Assembly (NCBI RefSeq): GCF_000226955.1 | Contig: NZ_AGFU01000003.1 | Coordinates: 1 to 59,882, forward strand | DNA: 59,882 bases | From: Sphingomonas elodea ATCC 31461 | Lineage (GTDB): Bacteria > Pseudomonadota > Alphaproteobacteria > Sphingomonadales > Sphingomonadaceae | Direction: 5' to 3' | Part shown: positions 25,555-34,436 of the stretch, in pieces | How positions within the stretch are numbered: the stretch's first letter is position 1 | Layout: every line of letters begins with the position of its first letter | Notes under the pieces: generated by a model | The model's input: only the letters and a program-made list of their open reading frames with translations | Databases searched by the model: none | Told to the model about the DNA's origin: nothing | Position numbers and translations under genes: made by a program

Positions 25555-25884
25555 ATGGCCCGCACGATCACCCGCTACCCGGACTTCTGGCTCCATTACC
25601 TCCGCGAGCACGGCAAGCCAGCCACGCGCCGGCTCCATTATGCCGGGACCGCGCTGACCTTCGTTGCGCTGGCGGCGGGTCTGACGCTCGACAGTTTGTG
25701 GCTGCTCGCCATTCCGCTGGCCGGATACGGCTTTGCCTGGGGCGCGCATTTCGCGGTGGAGCATAATCGTCCGGCGACCTTCACCTACCCGCTCTGGTCG
25801 CTCGCCTCGGATTACCGGATGTTCTTTCTGTGGCTCACCGGGCGGCTGGGGCCGCATCTGAAGCAGGCAGGGGTCGCCGAATAG
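25555..25884 (+). CDS. DUF962 / Mpo1-like membrane protein
   Basis: 109 aa. Conserved FWLHYLREHGKPATRRLHYAGT at the N-terminus, two hydrophobic helices (~35-60), and the signature GAHFAVEHNRPATFTYPLWSLASDYRMF. The histidines match the metal-binding set of yeast Mpo1, an Fe-dependent 2-hydroxy fatty acid dioxygenase in sphingolipid turnover. The bacterial role is not known, though sphingomonads make 2-hydroxy fatty acids in their glycosphingolipids, which makes the link attractive. Confidence 0.87.
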   Translation: MARTITRYPDFWLHYLREHGKPATRRLHYAGTALTFVALAAGLTLDSLWLLAIPLAGYGFAWGAHFAVEHNRPATFTYPLWSLASDYRMFFLWLTGRLGPHLKQAGVAE

Positions 25885-25930
25885 ATTGCATTGCTTGCGA
25901 AGCGGGCGGGCAGGCCCCTATCTACCGGCC

Positions 25931-26923
25931 ATGCACGTTTCCCAGAATACGCTCGCGCTGATCGGCAATACCCCGCTCGTCCGGCTGAAGGGGCCCAGCG
26001 ACGCGACCGGCTGCGACATCTTCGCCAAGTGCGAGTTCGCCAATCCCGGCGCCTCGGTGAAGGACCGCGCGGCGCTCTACATCGTCAACGACGCCGAGGA
26101 GCAGGGCACGCTCGCGCCCGGCGGCACGATCGTCGAGGGCACGGCGGGCAATACCGGCATCGGCCTCGCGCTGGTCGCCAACGCCAAGGGCTATCGCACG
26201 ATCATCGTGATGCCGGAGACCCAGTCGCGCGAGAAGATGGATACGCTGCGCGCGCTCGGCGCCGAGCTGGTGCTGGTGCCGGCGGCACCCTATTCGAACC
26301 CCGGCCACTTCGTCCACACCAGCAGGCGCATCGCCGAGGAAACGCCCGGCGCGATCTGGGCCAACCAGTTCGACAATATCGCCAACCGCAAGGCGCATAT
26401 CGTGGGCACGGCGGAGGAAATCTGGATGCAGATGGATGGCCGGATCGACGGCTTTACCTGCGCGGCGGGCACCGGCGGCACGATCGCGGGCGTGGGACTG
26501 GGGCTGAAGGCCAAGGACGAGCGCGTGACCATCGCGCTCAGCGATCCGCACGGCGCCGCGCTCTACGAATATTACGCCTGTGGCGAACTGCGCGCCGAGG
26601 GCTCTTCGGTGGCCGAGGGGATCGGCCAGGGGCGGATCACCGGCAATCTGGAAGGGGCGCCGATCGATACCCAGTTCCGCATTTCCGACGCGGAGGGGAT
26701 GGAATGGGTGCGCCGGTTGCTGGCGGAGGAGGGGCTGTGCCTCGGCCTGTCCTCGGGCATCAACGTCGCCGGCGCGGTGCGGCTGGCGCGAGCGCTGGGG
26801 CCGGGCAAGCGGATCGCGACGATCCTGTGCGACACCGGCTTCCGCTACCTCTCGACGCTGTACAATCCCGCCTGGCTGGAGGCCAAGGGACTGGCGCAGC
26901 CGGAGGCGCCGGCCGCGCGTTGA
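25931..26923 (+). CDS. cysteine synthase (O-acetylserine sulfhydrylase family)
   Basis: 330 aa PLP enzyme. N-terminal LIGNTPLVRL, PLP lysine K44 in NPGASVKDRAA, GTIVEGTAGNTGIGLA as the substrate-binding loop, and TCAAGTGGTIAGVG as the phosphate loop. Length and motifs fit CysK/cysteine synthase A, although the middle section (PYSNPGHFVHTSRRIAEE and FDNIANRKAH) is of the longer-loop type also seen in cystathionine beta-synthase-like paralogues. ATG 25931 begins the conserved N-terminus. It is followed by a separately promoted small gene. Confidence 0.88.
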   Translation: MHVSQNTLALIGNTPLVRLKGPSDATGCDIFAKCEFANPGASVKDRAALYIVNDAEEQGTLAPGGTIVEGTAGNTGIGLALVANAKGYRTIIVMPETQSREKMDTLRALGAELVLVPAAPYSNPGHFVHTSRRIAEETPGAIWANQFDNIANRKAHIVGTAEEIWMQMDGRIDGFTCAAGTGGTIAGVGLGLKAKDERVTIALSDPHGAALYEYYACGELRAEGSSVAEGIGQGRITGNLEGAPIDTQFRISDAEGMEWVRRLLAEEGLCLGLSSGINVAGAVRLARALGPGKRIATILCDTGFRYLSTLYNPAWLEAKGLAQPEAPAAR

Positions 26924-26931
26924 GGCTTCTC

Positions 26932-26960
26932 TCGACAAGCGCGCGCTTGTGCGTTACATT
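26932..26960 (+). promoter_or_regulatory. promoter with palindromic spacer upstream of the small membrane protein gene
   Basis: -35-like TCGACA (26932-26937), a 17-nt spacer and TACATT (26955-26960). The spacer contains most of the perfect palindrome ACAAGCGCGCGCTTGT (26935-26950), an operator-like position. The expected start site lies only about 6 nt before ATG 26973, so the mRNA would be nearly leaderless. Confidence 0.4.
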
Positions 26961-26972
26961 TATGCCACAGTC

Positions 26973-27287
26973 ATGAAATTCGGTTCGCACCAGGATCCAG
27001 CAGAGGCGATGCAGCGCATCCGCGTCGGCATGACCGGACTCGCGGCGGTGATCCTGTTGATGGCGCTGTCGTTCATGATCTTCTCCTCGGCCAATCGCGA
27101 GGCGCCGGTGAGCGCGGCGGGCGCCTCCAACGCCGCCGTGGTCGCCAACCTGACCGGCGTCGACAATGCCGCGGCCGATCGCACCCGCGACGAGCCGCTC
27201 GCCGAGCTGGGCGTGGCGCCGGGGGCCGACGATGCCGCCGCCAAGGCGCGCGAACAGGCGCAGCGCGAGGACGCGGCGGGCAACTGA
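26973..27287 (+). CDS. small single-pass membrane protein, hypothetical
   Basis: 104 aa. A charged N-terminus (MKFGSHQDPAEAMQRIRVGM) is followed by one transmembrane helix (~20-38, TGLAAVILLMALSFMIF) and an Ala/Asp-rich, acidic outer segment ending AAAKAREQAQREDAAGN. No family is recognised; similar short proteins are seen before dcw clusters in sphingomonads. There is no clear ribosome site, which agrees with a leaderless transcript. Confidence 0.65.
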   Translation: MKFGSHQDPAEAMQRIRVGMTGLAAVILLMALSFMIFSSANREAPVSAAGASNAAVVANLTGVDNAAADRTRDEPLAELGVAPGADDAAAKAREQAQREDAAGN

Positions 27288-27690
27288 CCCCGCGACTCCG
27301 GAGCGCGCGCGGCGCCCGGGTATCCGCTGCCATGCAGTTGCGCACCTGCTGAAGTCGTATCATCGGCGTGCAGCGGGGCATGCGGGGACTTCACGCCCTG
27401 CGGGCACGCGATCGGGGACGGTCGGGGAAATGGCCCCACTTTTCCGGGACGACCCCCCGGCCGACTCCGGCCATGGTGCGGCGAGCGTGGTAAATATACC
27501 GCGATTTCAATATGGTGGTGGCTGGCCGTCGCGTGGCGCGCCCCGCCGTTCTCGGCCTGCCGACGGATGCGGAGAGGCGGTGGTAGCCGCGGCATTAAGC
27601 ATTTTTCCGGAACGACTACCCCATTTGAAGGGGGTAAAACACGAACATAGCAAGACCATTCCATGAAAAACGGTCAACGGTGGCGATCAG
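27288..27690. other. gene-free stretch before the mraZ promoter
   Basis: About 400 bp without a credible reading frame. It contains a TACCCC/GGGGTA hairpin (around 27617-27637) and AT-rich patches. No tRNA or recognisable riboswitch was found. It may hold upstream regulatory sites for the division cluster. Confidence 0.45.
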
Positions 27691-27744
27691 TGGGGTGAAA
27701 TCCCTGCCTGTCCCCAACTCTCCCGTTGTTTCCCCCGCTATATT
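27691..27744. promoter_or_regulatory. candidate MraZ operator boxes and promoter element of the dcw cluster
   Basis: TCCCT, TCCCC, TCCCG and TCCCC start at 27701, 27711, 27721 and 27731, exactly 10 bp apart with 5-nt spacers; TGGGG at 27691 keeps the same phase. On the minus strand these read NGGGA, close to the TGGGN-N5 repeats bound by E. coli MraZ at its own promoter. TATATT (27739-27744) is a possible -10, with the boxes covering the -35 side. Confidence 0.6.
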
Positions 27745-27862
27745 GTGATTAAAAGGGCACACTAAAGGGGGGCACGAACCCTTTTCTCCCGAACATCGTC
27801 AGCTGGGCACGGTCCGCGTGATTCCGGCGGCGGGAGAGTCGTGCCCGGCTTGGGGTTTTGGC

Positions 27863-28345
27863 GTGGCAGACAGGGAGCTCTTCGAAGGATTTGCGCTCCA
27901 GGCGGTCGACCAGAAGGGTCGCGTCGCCATACCCGCCGACCTGCGCGCTGCTGCCGAGCGCAATTCCGACGTCCGCCAGATCGTGATCGGGGTCCATGCG
28001 GAGGATCCGTGCCTCTCCGCGCACGACACCGGCTGGTCGCGCACCAAATATGAGCGCATCGACCGGCTCGACCAGCAGGCGCTGGATCGCGGCGAACAGC
28101 CGAGCGTGCGCCCCAAGCGCCGCGCCTTCGGCCTGGTCGAAAAGGCGCCGTACGACGACAGTGGGCGGTTCGTGCTGCCGCCCTTCTTCCGCGCCAAGGC
28201 GAAGATCCAGAAATGGGCGTTCTTCGTCGGCAGCGGCGACACGTTCGACATCTGGGCGCCCGACGAGCTGCTCGCCAGCGAAACCGCCGATCCCGAACTC
28301 AAGGAAATCTGCCTGTACCTGATGCAGCAGAAGGGGGCGCTGTGA
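27863..28345 (+). CDS. mraZ: transcriptional regulator MraZ
   Basis: 160 aa from GTG 27863, giving [28 protein letters not shown], the first AbrB/MraZ half. The second half carries [21 protein letters not shown]. MraZ forms rings that bind direct repeats in the mraZ promoter and repress the dcw cluster. An upstream ATG (27818) would add a non-conserved Pro/Gly stretch. The four phased TCCC boxes upstream are its likely autoregulatory site. Its stop overlaps the rsmH GTG (GTGA, 28342-28345). Confidence 0.92.
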   Translation: MADRELFEGFALQAVDQKGRVAIPADLRAAAERNSDVRQIVIGVHAEDPCLSAHDTGWSRTKYERIDRLDQQALDRGEQPSVRPKRRAFGLVEKAPYDDSGRFVLPPFFRAKAKIQKWAFFVGSGDTFDIWAPDELLASETADPELKEICLYLMQQKGAL

Positions 28346-29289
28346 CCGACGCGCCCCACATCCCCGTGCTGCTGGACGAGGTGCTGGACGCGCTGGCGAT
28401 CCAGCCCGGCGAGACCCATGTCGACGGTACCTTCGGTGCCGGCGGCTATACGCGCGCCATGCTGGGTGCGGGCGCCAGCGTTGCGGCGTTCGACCGCGAT
28501 CCGACCGCGATCGCGAACGGCGTGCGGCTGGTCGCGGAAAGCGCGGGGCAGTTCACCCTGATCCATGCGCCGTTCAGCAGCATGGCGCAGGAACTGGAAG
28601 CACGCGGCCTGGCGCCCGTCGACGGGGTGGTGCTCGATATCGGCGTCTCCTCGATGCAGCTCGACCAGGCCGAGCGCGGCTTCTCGTTCCAGCAGGACGG
28701 GCCGCTCGACATGCGCATGGCCGGTGAAGGGATGAGCGCGGCCGACTGGCTGAACAGCGCCGACGAGGGCGAGATCGCCGACATACTGTTCCACTATGGC
28801 GAGGAACCGCGCGCCCGCCGGGTGGCGAAGTTCATCGTGGAAGCGCGGCCGCTGACCCGCACCTCGGAGCTGGCGGCGGTGGTGCGCCGCGCGCTCGGCT
28901 ATCGCCCGCACGACAAGAAGGATCCCGCGACGCGGACCTTCCAGGCGGTGCGCATCCACATCAACCGCGAGCTGGACGAGCTGACCGACGTGCTCGTCGC
29001 CGCCGAGCGCGTGCTGAAGCCCGGCGGGCGGCTGGTGGTGGTGACGTTCCACAGCCTGGAGGACCGGCTGGTCAAGCGCTTCTTCCGCGAACGCAGCGGC
29101 AGCACGCCGGCGGGTTCGCGGCATCGCCCGGCGGTGGGACCGCGGGCGGAACCGAGTTTTGAGACGCCCGCCAAGGCCGTGCGCCCTGGCGAGGCGGAGT
29201 TGGTGCGTAACCCGCGCGCCCGTTCGGCAACGCTGCGCGCGGCGCGGCGGACGGATGCGGCGCCGTGGGCTGGGGATGGAGTGGCGTAA
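28342..29289 (+). CDS. rsmH: 16S rRNA (cytosine(1402)-N4)-methyltransferase RsmH
   Basis: 315 aa from [19 protein letters not shown] motif [45 protein letters not shown] and [14 protein letters not shown] are all classic RsmH/MraW blocks. It methylates N4 of C1402 in the ribosomal P site. It is the second dcw gene, coupled to mraZ by GTGA and to ftsL by a one-base TAATG overlap. Confidence 0.97.
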   Translation: MTDAPHIPVLLDEVLDALAIQPGETHVDGTFGAGGYTRAMLGAGASVAAFDRDPTAIANGVRLVAESAGQFTLIHAPFSSMAQELEARGLAPVDGVVLDIGVSSMQLDQAERGFSFQQDGPLDMRMAGEGMSAADWLNSADEGEIADILFHYGEEPRARRVAKFIVEARPLTRTSELAAVVRRALGYRPHDKKDPATRTFQAVRIHINRELDELTDVLVAAERVLKPGGRLVVVTFHSLEDRLVKRFFRERSGSTPAGSRHRPAVGPRAEPSFETPAKAVRPGEAELVRNPRARSATLRAARRTDAAPWAGDGVA

Positions 29290-29942
29290 TGGCGGTCTAT
29301 GGCTTCAGGGGGCTTGGCTGGTTCCTGTGCGTCGCGGTCGTGGCGCCGACCTGCTACATGGTGAATTCGCACGGTGCGGCCGAGCGCGCCAAGCTGAAGG
29401 CGACGCAGGTCGCCATCATCGAGGCGCAGAAGGACATTCGCGGCCTGGAAACCGAGTTCGACACCCGCGCCAACATGGCCCAGATCGAGCGGTGGAACGG
29501 CGACGTGCTGGCGATGAACGCGCCGCAGCCGCAGCAATATCTGGCGAGCGCGAGCGGCCTTGCTGCGCTCGACCAGCCGGTAACCGCGACCCCGGCGGCG
29601 GGCGGTGACGCCAGGGTGCAGACCGCGGCGCTGGTGATCCCCACTGGCACCCGGCCGGTGGAGACGGCGGCGGTAGCGACGCCGACCCCGACCCCGGCGG
29701 CACCGGTGAAGCCGGTCGCGACCGCATCGGCCGCGCCGGTGAAGGCGCCGGCGGCCAAGCCGTCGGTGTCGACCGTCGTCCGCGTCGCCGCGCGCGACAA
29801 CAAGCCCGAGGAGGATCTGGGCAGGCTGATGCAGAAGGTCGACAAGGCACGGCTCGCCAAGCCCGATCGGTCGCTGCTGAGTGCGACCACGATCAGCGAT
29901 CTGCGCCGGGTGGCGAAGCGCGAGCAGACCGCGAAGCAATGA
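29289..29942 (+). CDS. ftsL: cell division protein FtsL, long form
   Basis: 217 aa. One N-terminal transmembrane helix (FRGLGWFLCVAVVAPTCYMV), then a coiled coil (AERAKLKATQVAIIEAQKDIRGLETEFDTRANMAQIERWN) as expected for FtsL, which pairs with FtsB and activates FtsWI. FtsL is often about 100-130 aa; here a ~100-residue Ala/Pro/Thr-rich periplasmic tail is added, ending with a basic segment (KARLAKPDRSLLSATTISDLRRVAKRE). The call rests on position between rsmH and ftsI plus topology. ATGA overlap with ftsI. Confidence 0.8.
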   Translation: MAVYGFRGLGWFLCVAVVAPTCYMVNSHGAAERAKLKATQVAIIEAQKDIRGLETEFDTRANMAQIERWNGDVLAMNAPQPQQYLASASGLAALDQPVTATPAAGGDARVQTAALVIPTGTRPVETAAVATPTPTPAAPVKPVATASAAPVKAPAAKPSVSTVVRVAARDNKPEEDLGRLMQKVDKARLAKPDRSLLSATTISDLRRVAKREQTAKQ

Positions 29943-31642
29943 TCGTCGTCGTCGCCCCCCCGGCGCGGGCGCGCGGATCGGGCGGCGGGCGCGAGGCGCT
30001 CGTCGCCACCGCGCATCTGCGGCTGATGGTGCTCGCGCTGCTGTTCGGGGCGGGCATTCTCGCGATTCTGGGCAAGCTCGCCTTTCTTGCGCTCTCGGCC
30101 GGGCCGGCCAGCCCGCGCGACCTGACCAACGCGCTGGTGCCCGCGCGCGGCGATATCGTCGACCGCAACGGCACGCCGCTCGCGCGCAGCATCGACGCCT
30201 GGACGATCGCGATCCATCCCAACCAGGTGATCGGGGACAAGGCGGCCCTGGCGCAGAAGCTCGCCGAGCTGATCCCGGAGCGCAGCCAGGCGCAATATTA
30301 TGCGCTGCTGAACAGCGGCGGCGGCTTCGCCTTCCTCAAGCGCCGGGCGCTGCCCGAACTGGTCAACCAGATGAACGCGCTGGGCGAGCCGGCGATCGAG
30401 TTCCAGCGCGAGACGGACCGGCTCTATCCCCAGTCGGACATGGCGGCGCATGTCCTCGGCTATCTCGACGACAAGGGCCATGGCGTCACCGGCATGGAAA
30501 AGGTGCTGGAGGCGCGGCTGACCGACCCGGCGCTGCGCGGCAAGCCGGTAACGCTGTCGCTCGACACGCGCGTCCAGGCGGCGCTGGAAAGCGAGCTGGG
30601 CCGCGCGATGGTGGACCTGCAGGCGCGTGGCGCGGCCGGCGTGGTGCTGGACGTGCATACCGGCGAAGTCGTCGCGATGACCTCGCTGCCGAGCTTCAAC
30701 CCCAACCAGCTGGGCGGCCCGCCGCCGCGCAACAACGTGACGCAGAGCGTCTACGAGCTGGGCTCCACCTTCAAGCCGATCGCGGTGGCGGCGGCGATCG
30801 ATTCGGGTACGATCACCTCGATGTCGCGGCGGTTCGACGCAACCGCGCCGATGAAGGTCGGCCGGTTCACCATCCATGACGATCCGGGCGACGAGCAGTT
30901 CCGCTGGCTCAACATCCCCGAGACCCTGATCTATTCCTCGAACATCGCCACCGCGCGCATCGCCGACGAACTGGGCGCGGAGAAGATGCAGGACGTGTTC
31001 CGCCGCCTCGGCTTCGATCAGCGGCCGAGCATCGAGATCGGCGCGGTGCGTCCGCTCTGGCCGGCGAACTGGGGGCGGATTACGGTGATGACCACCGCCT
31101 ATGGCCACGGCATCGCGGTGACGCCGCTGCACCTGGCCGCCGCCTATGCGGCGATGGTCAATGGCGGCACCTGGCATCCGGCGACGCTGATGAAGGTGGA
31201 TGCCGAGCATCCGGTGCAGGGCAAGCGCATCTTTCAGGAGGCGACCAGCTATCGGATGCGCCAGCTGCTGCGGCTGATCGTGCTGAAGGGCACCGGTCGC
31301 AAGGGCGAGGCACCCGGCTACCGCGTCGCGGGCAAGACCGGCACCGCGGAGGCCGCGAGCGAGGGCGGCTATGACAAGCATCGCAACGTCTCGACCTTCG
31401 CTTCTGCTTTTCCGATCGACGCGCCGCGCTATGTGGTGGTTGCCATGCTCGACTCGCCCAAGGCCAATGCCAATACGCCGCGCACCACCGCGGCCTGGAC
31501 CGTCGCGCCGGTTGTCTCGCGGGTAATTTCGCGGACCGGCGCCCTTCTGGGCATTGCGCCCGACAATGCCCGCGACATCGACGAAAGCGGGCTGCTGCCG
31601 CTGGTCGATCGCTCGCCGGAGCCGGGAGCCGGAACCGAATGA
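29939..31642 (+). CDS. ftsI: peptidoglycan D,D-transpeptidase FtsI (PBP3)
   Basis: 567 aa. N-terminal membrane anchor (MVLALLFGAGILAILGKLAFLAL), PBP dimerisation domain starting ARGDIVDRNGTPLA, and transpeptidase domain with S276-TFK (catalytic Ser), S333-S-N335 and K466-TGT. It crosslinks septal peptidoglycan with FtsW. ATGA overlaps couple it to ftsL and murE. All active-site motifs are intact. Confidence 0.97.
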   Translation: MIVVVAPPARARGSGGGREALVATAHLRLMVLALLFGAGILAILGKLAFLALSAGPASPRDLTNALVPARGDIVDRNGTPLARSIDAWTIAIHPNQVIGDKAALAQKLAELIPERSQAQYYALLNSGGGFAFLKRRALPELVNQMNALGEPAIEFQRETDRLYPQSDMAAHVLGYLDDKGHGVTGMEKVLEARLTDPALRGKPVTLSLDTRVQAALESELGRAMVDLQARGAAGVVLDVHTGEVVAMTSLPSFNPNQLGGPPPRNNVTQSVYELGSTFKPIAVAAAIDSGTITSMSRRFDATAPMKVGRFTIHDDPGDEQFRWLNIPETLIYSSNIATARIADELGAEKMQDVFRRLGFDQRPSIEIGAVRPLWPANWGRITVMTTAYGHGIAVTPLHLAAAYAAMVNGGTWHPATLMKVDAEHPVQGKRIFQEATSYRMRQLLRLIVLKGTGRKGEAPGYRVAGKTGTAEAASEGGYDKHRNVSTFASAFPIDAPRYVVVAMLDSPKANANTPRTTAAWTVAPVVSRVISRTGALLGIAPDNARDIDESGLLPLVDRSPEPGAGTE

Positions 31643-33054
31643 GACTGGGACAACTGATCGGCACTGCGGACGACGCGGTCGTCACCGGATTCGCGATCGA
31701 CCACCGCAAGGTGGCGCCGGGCACGATCTTCGGCGCGTTCGAGGGCGCGAAGGTGAACGGCGAGGACTTCATCCCTGCCGCGGTGAAGGCGGGGGCGATC
31801 GCGGTGGTGGCCCGGCCCGAGGCGAGGGTGGAAGGCGCGCTGCACATCGCCGACGCCAATCCGCGCCAGCGCTTCGCAGGACTCGCCGCGCGGTTCTTCG
31901 CGCCGTTTCCGACCACGACCGCGGCGGTGACCGGCACCAACGGCAAGACCTCCACCGTCGAGATGGTGCGCCAGCTGTGGCGGATGGCGGGCTTCCACGC
32001 CGCTTCGATCGGCACGCTCGGCGTGACCACGGCGGATGAGCGCGTCTCCACCGGCCTGACCACGCCCGACATCGTCACTTTCCTGTCGAACGTCGCCGGG
32101 CTGGCGCGCGAGGGCGTGACGCATGTGGCGTTCGAGGCTTCCTCGCACGGGCTGTCGCAATACCGCACCGAGGGGCTGCCGGTGCGCGCGGCAGCGTTCA
32201 CCAATCTCAGCCGCGACCATCTCGACTATCATGGCGACATGGCGACCTATTTCACCGCCAAGATGCGCCTTTTCGCCGAAGTGCTGGCGGACGACGGCAC
32301 GGCGGTAGTGTGGGCGGACGATCCGCACAGCCCGCAGGTCGAGGATCTGGCGCGGATGCGGGGCAACCGGCTGATCACGGTGGGCGAGCATGGCAAGACG
32401 CTGCGGCTGGTCGGCCGCACGCCCTCGCTGCTCGGCCAAACGCTGGAGATCGAGGCGGAGGACAAGGTCCATACCGTCAAGCTGCCGCTGATCGGCGCGT
32501 ACCAGGCGGCGAACGCGCTGACCGCGGCGGGGCTGGTGATCGCGACCGGCGGCGATGTTGCCCAGACGCTTGCCGATTGCGCGCGGTTGCAGCCGGTACG
32601 CGGGCGGCTGGAGCGAGCGGTGATCGCCGCCAATGGCGCGCCGGTCTATGTCGACTATGCCCATACCCCCGATGCGCTGGAGGCGGCGATCGCGGCGCTG
32701 AAGCCGCATACCGAGGGCCGGCTGATCCTGGTGTTCGGCGCCGGCGGCGACCGCGATCCGGGCAAGCGCGAGCTGATGGGGCAGGTGGCCGCGTCGGGCG
32801 CCGACGTGGCGATCGTCACCGACGACAATCCGCGCACCGAGGACCCCGCCGAGATCCGCCGCGCGATCCTGAAGGGCGCACCGGAAGCGACCGAGATCGG
32901 CGACCGCCGCGCGGCCATCGCCGCCGCGATCGCGATGGCCGCGCCGCACGATATCGTGCTGGTCGCCGGCAAGGGGCATGAGCAGGGGCAGATCGTGGGC
33001 GAGATGGTGCTGCCGTTTGACGATGTATCGGTTGCACGGGAGTGTACGGCGTGA
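31639..33054 (+). CDS. murE: UDP-MurNAc-tripeptide synthetase MurE (meso-DAP adding)
   Basis: 471 aa. Mur ligase P-loop GTNGKTSTVEM (~100-110), the central domain with FEASSHGLSQ and FTNLSRDHLDYHG, and the C-terminal domain with YVDYAHTPDALE and TDDNPRTEDP. The DNPR motif (from D396) is the determinant for meso-diaminopimelate, so the cell wall is DAP type. It adds the third stem residue in the cytoplasm. Coupled to ftsI by ATGA and to murF by GTGA. Confidence 0.97.
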   Translation: MRLGQLIGTADDAVVTGFAIDHRKVAPGTIFGAFEGAKVNGEDFIPAAVKAGAIAVVARPEARVEGALHIADANPRQRFAGLAARFFAPFPTTTAAVTGTNGKTSTVEMVRQLWRMAGFHAASIGTLGVTTADERVSTGLTTPDIVTFLSNVAGLAREGVTHVAFEASSHGLSQYRTEGLPVRAAAFTNLSRDHLDYHGDMATYFTAKMRLFAEVLADDGTAVVWADDPHSPQVEDLARMRGNRLITVGEHGKTLRLVGRTPSLLGQTLEIEAEDKVHTVKLPLIGAYQAANALTAAGLVIATGGDVAQTLADCARLQPVRGRLERAVIAANGAPVYVDYAHTPDALEAAIAALKPHTEGRLILVFGAGGDRDPGKRELMGQVAASGADVAIVTDDNPRTEDPAEIRRAILKGAPEATEIGDRRAAIAAAIAMAAPHDIVLVAGKGHEQGQIVGEMVLPFDDVSVARECTA

Positions 33055-34436
33055 CTTCCAAGCTTTGGACCTCGGACGAAATCGCCGCCGCCACGGACGG
33101 CACCGCCGCTGCGGACTTCGCCGTCTCCGGCGTCGCCTTCGACTCCCGTGAGGTCGGCCCGGGTGACCTGTTCCTCGCGCTGAAGGGCGAGAGCACCGAC
33201 GGGCATCGGTTCCTAGATCAGGCGTTCGCGCAGGGCGCGGCGGGGGCGGTGGTTTCGGATGCGACGACGTATCCGAGCGTGCAGGTGGCCGACACCACCG
33301 ACGCGCTCAACGCGCTGGGCGCCGCTTCCCGCCAGCGTTCGGCCGCGAAGATCATCGGCGTCACCGGCTCGGTCGGCAAGACCGGCACCAAGGAGGCGCT
33401 GTTCGCCGCGCTCGACCGGATCGATCCCGGCTGCGCGCACCGCTCGGTGAAGAGCTACAACAACCATACCGGCGTGCCGCTGAGCCTTGCCCGCATGCCC
33501 CGCGAGAGCTGTTTCGGCGTGTTCGAGATGGGCATGAACCATGCCGGCGAACTCGCGCAATTGACCCGGCTGGTGCGCCCGCATGTCGCGATCGTTACCG
33601 CCATCGCCCCCGCGCATCTCGGCTTTTTCGACAGCGTGGAAGGCATCGCGGACGCCAAGGGCGAGATATTCCAGGGCCTCGAGCCTGGCGGCACCGCGAT
33701 CGTGCCGTTCGACAGCCCCTATCGGGAGCGGTTGCTCGATGCCGCGCGGCCCTATGCCAGCCGGATCGTGACCTTCGGTCTCGGCGAGGGCGCCGACTAT
33801 CGCGCGGTCGAGACGATGCGTGCGCGGAGTGGCGGCACCTTCGTGATGGCGCGTTTCGGCGACCGGGAACTGAGCTTCACCATCTCCCAGCCGGGCGACC
33901 ATTGGGTCTCCAACGCGATGGCGATCCTCGCCGCCGTCGACGCGGTGGGCGGCGATCTCGAAATCGCCGGCCTCGCGCTTGCTGAACTGGGTGGCCTCGC
34001 GGGGCGCGGCGCACGGATGACCGTGCCGGTGGGCGAGGGCACCGCGCTGGTGATCGACGAAAGCTATAACGCCAATCCCGGATCGATGCGCGCGACGCTG
34101 AAGGTGCTCGCCGCCGAAGCGGGTCGCAAGGTCGCCGTGCTCGGTGAGATGCGCGAACTGGGCACGCATTCGGATGCGCTCCATGCCGAGCTTGCCGATC
34201 CGATCGCGGAAGCCGGGGTGAGCCGAGCCATTTTGGTGGGCGAAGCGATGGCCCCGCTGGCCGCTGCGCTTGAGGGGCGGCTGGATTTCGTTCATGTGGC
34301 CGATGCCGCAGCTGCGAAGGCCGAGCTCGAATCGACGCTCGCGCCGGGCGATGCGGTTCTCATCAAAGGGTCGAACGGCGTGCGGCTGGCGACGATCGTC
34401 GCGGCGCTGGCGGAAAGGCAAACATGCTCTATCTGA
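33051..34436 (+). CDS. murF: UDP-MurNAc-pentapeptide synthetase MurF
   Basis: 461 aa from GTG 33051, which gives the GTGA overlap used through this cluster; another in-frame GTG lies at 33042. [20 protein letters not shown], the ATP loop [11 protein letters not shown] (K110), [11 protein letters not shown], and [17 protein letters not shown] are family blocks. It adds D-Ala-D-Ala to the UDP-MurNAc-tripeptide. The gene overlaps mraY by 13 nt. Confidence 0.96.
   Translation: MTSKLWTSDEIAAATDGTAAADFAVSGVAFDSREVGPGDLFLALKGESTDGHRFLDQAFAQGAAGAVVSDATTYPSVQVADTTDALNALGAASRQRSAAKIIGVTGSVGKTGTKEALFAALDRIDPGCAHRSVKSYNNHTGVPLSLARMPRESCFGVFEMGMNHAGELAQLTRLVRPHVAIVTAIAPAHLGFFDSVEGIADAKGEIFQGLEPGGTAIVPFDSPYRERLLDAARPYASRIVTFGLGEGADYRAVETMRARSGGTFVMARFGDRELSFTISQPGDHWVSNAMAILAAVDAVGGDLEIAGLALAELGGLAGRGARMTVPVGEGTALVIDESYNANPGSMRATLKVLAAEAGRKVAVLGEMRELGTHSDALHAELADPIAEAGVSRAILVGEAMAPLAAALEGRLDFVHVADAAAAKAELESTLAPGDAVLIKGSNGVRLATIVAALAERQTCSI

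Noticed and set aside
27739-27760. CtrA box (TTAA-N7-TTAA) at the dcw promoter
   Set aside because: Only one TTAA half is present at about 27749; the second half does not match at the right distance.
29354-31381. 675-codon minus-strand frame
   Set aside because: Antisense to ftsL and ftsI, which carry all expected motifs.
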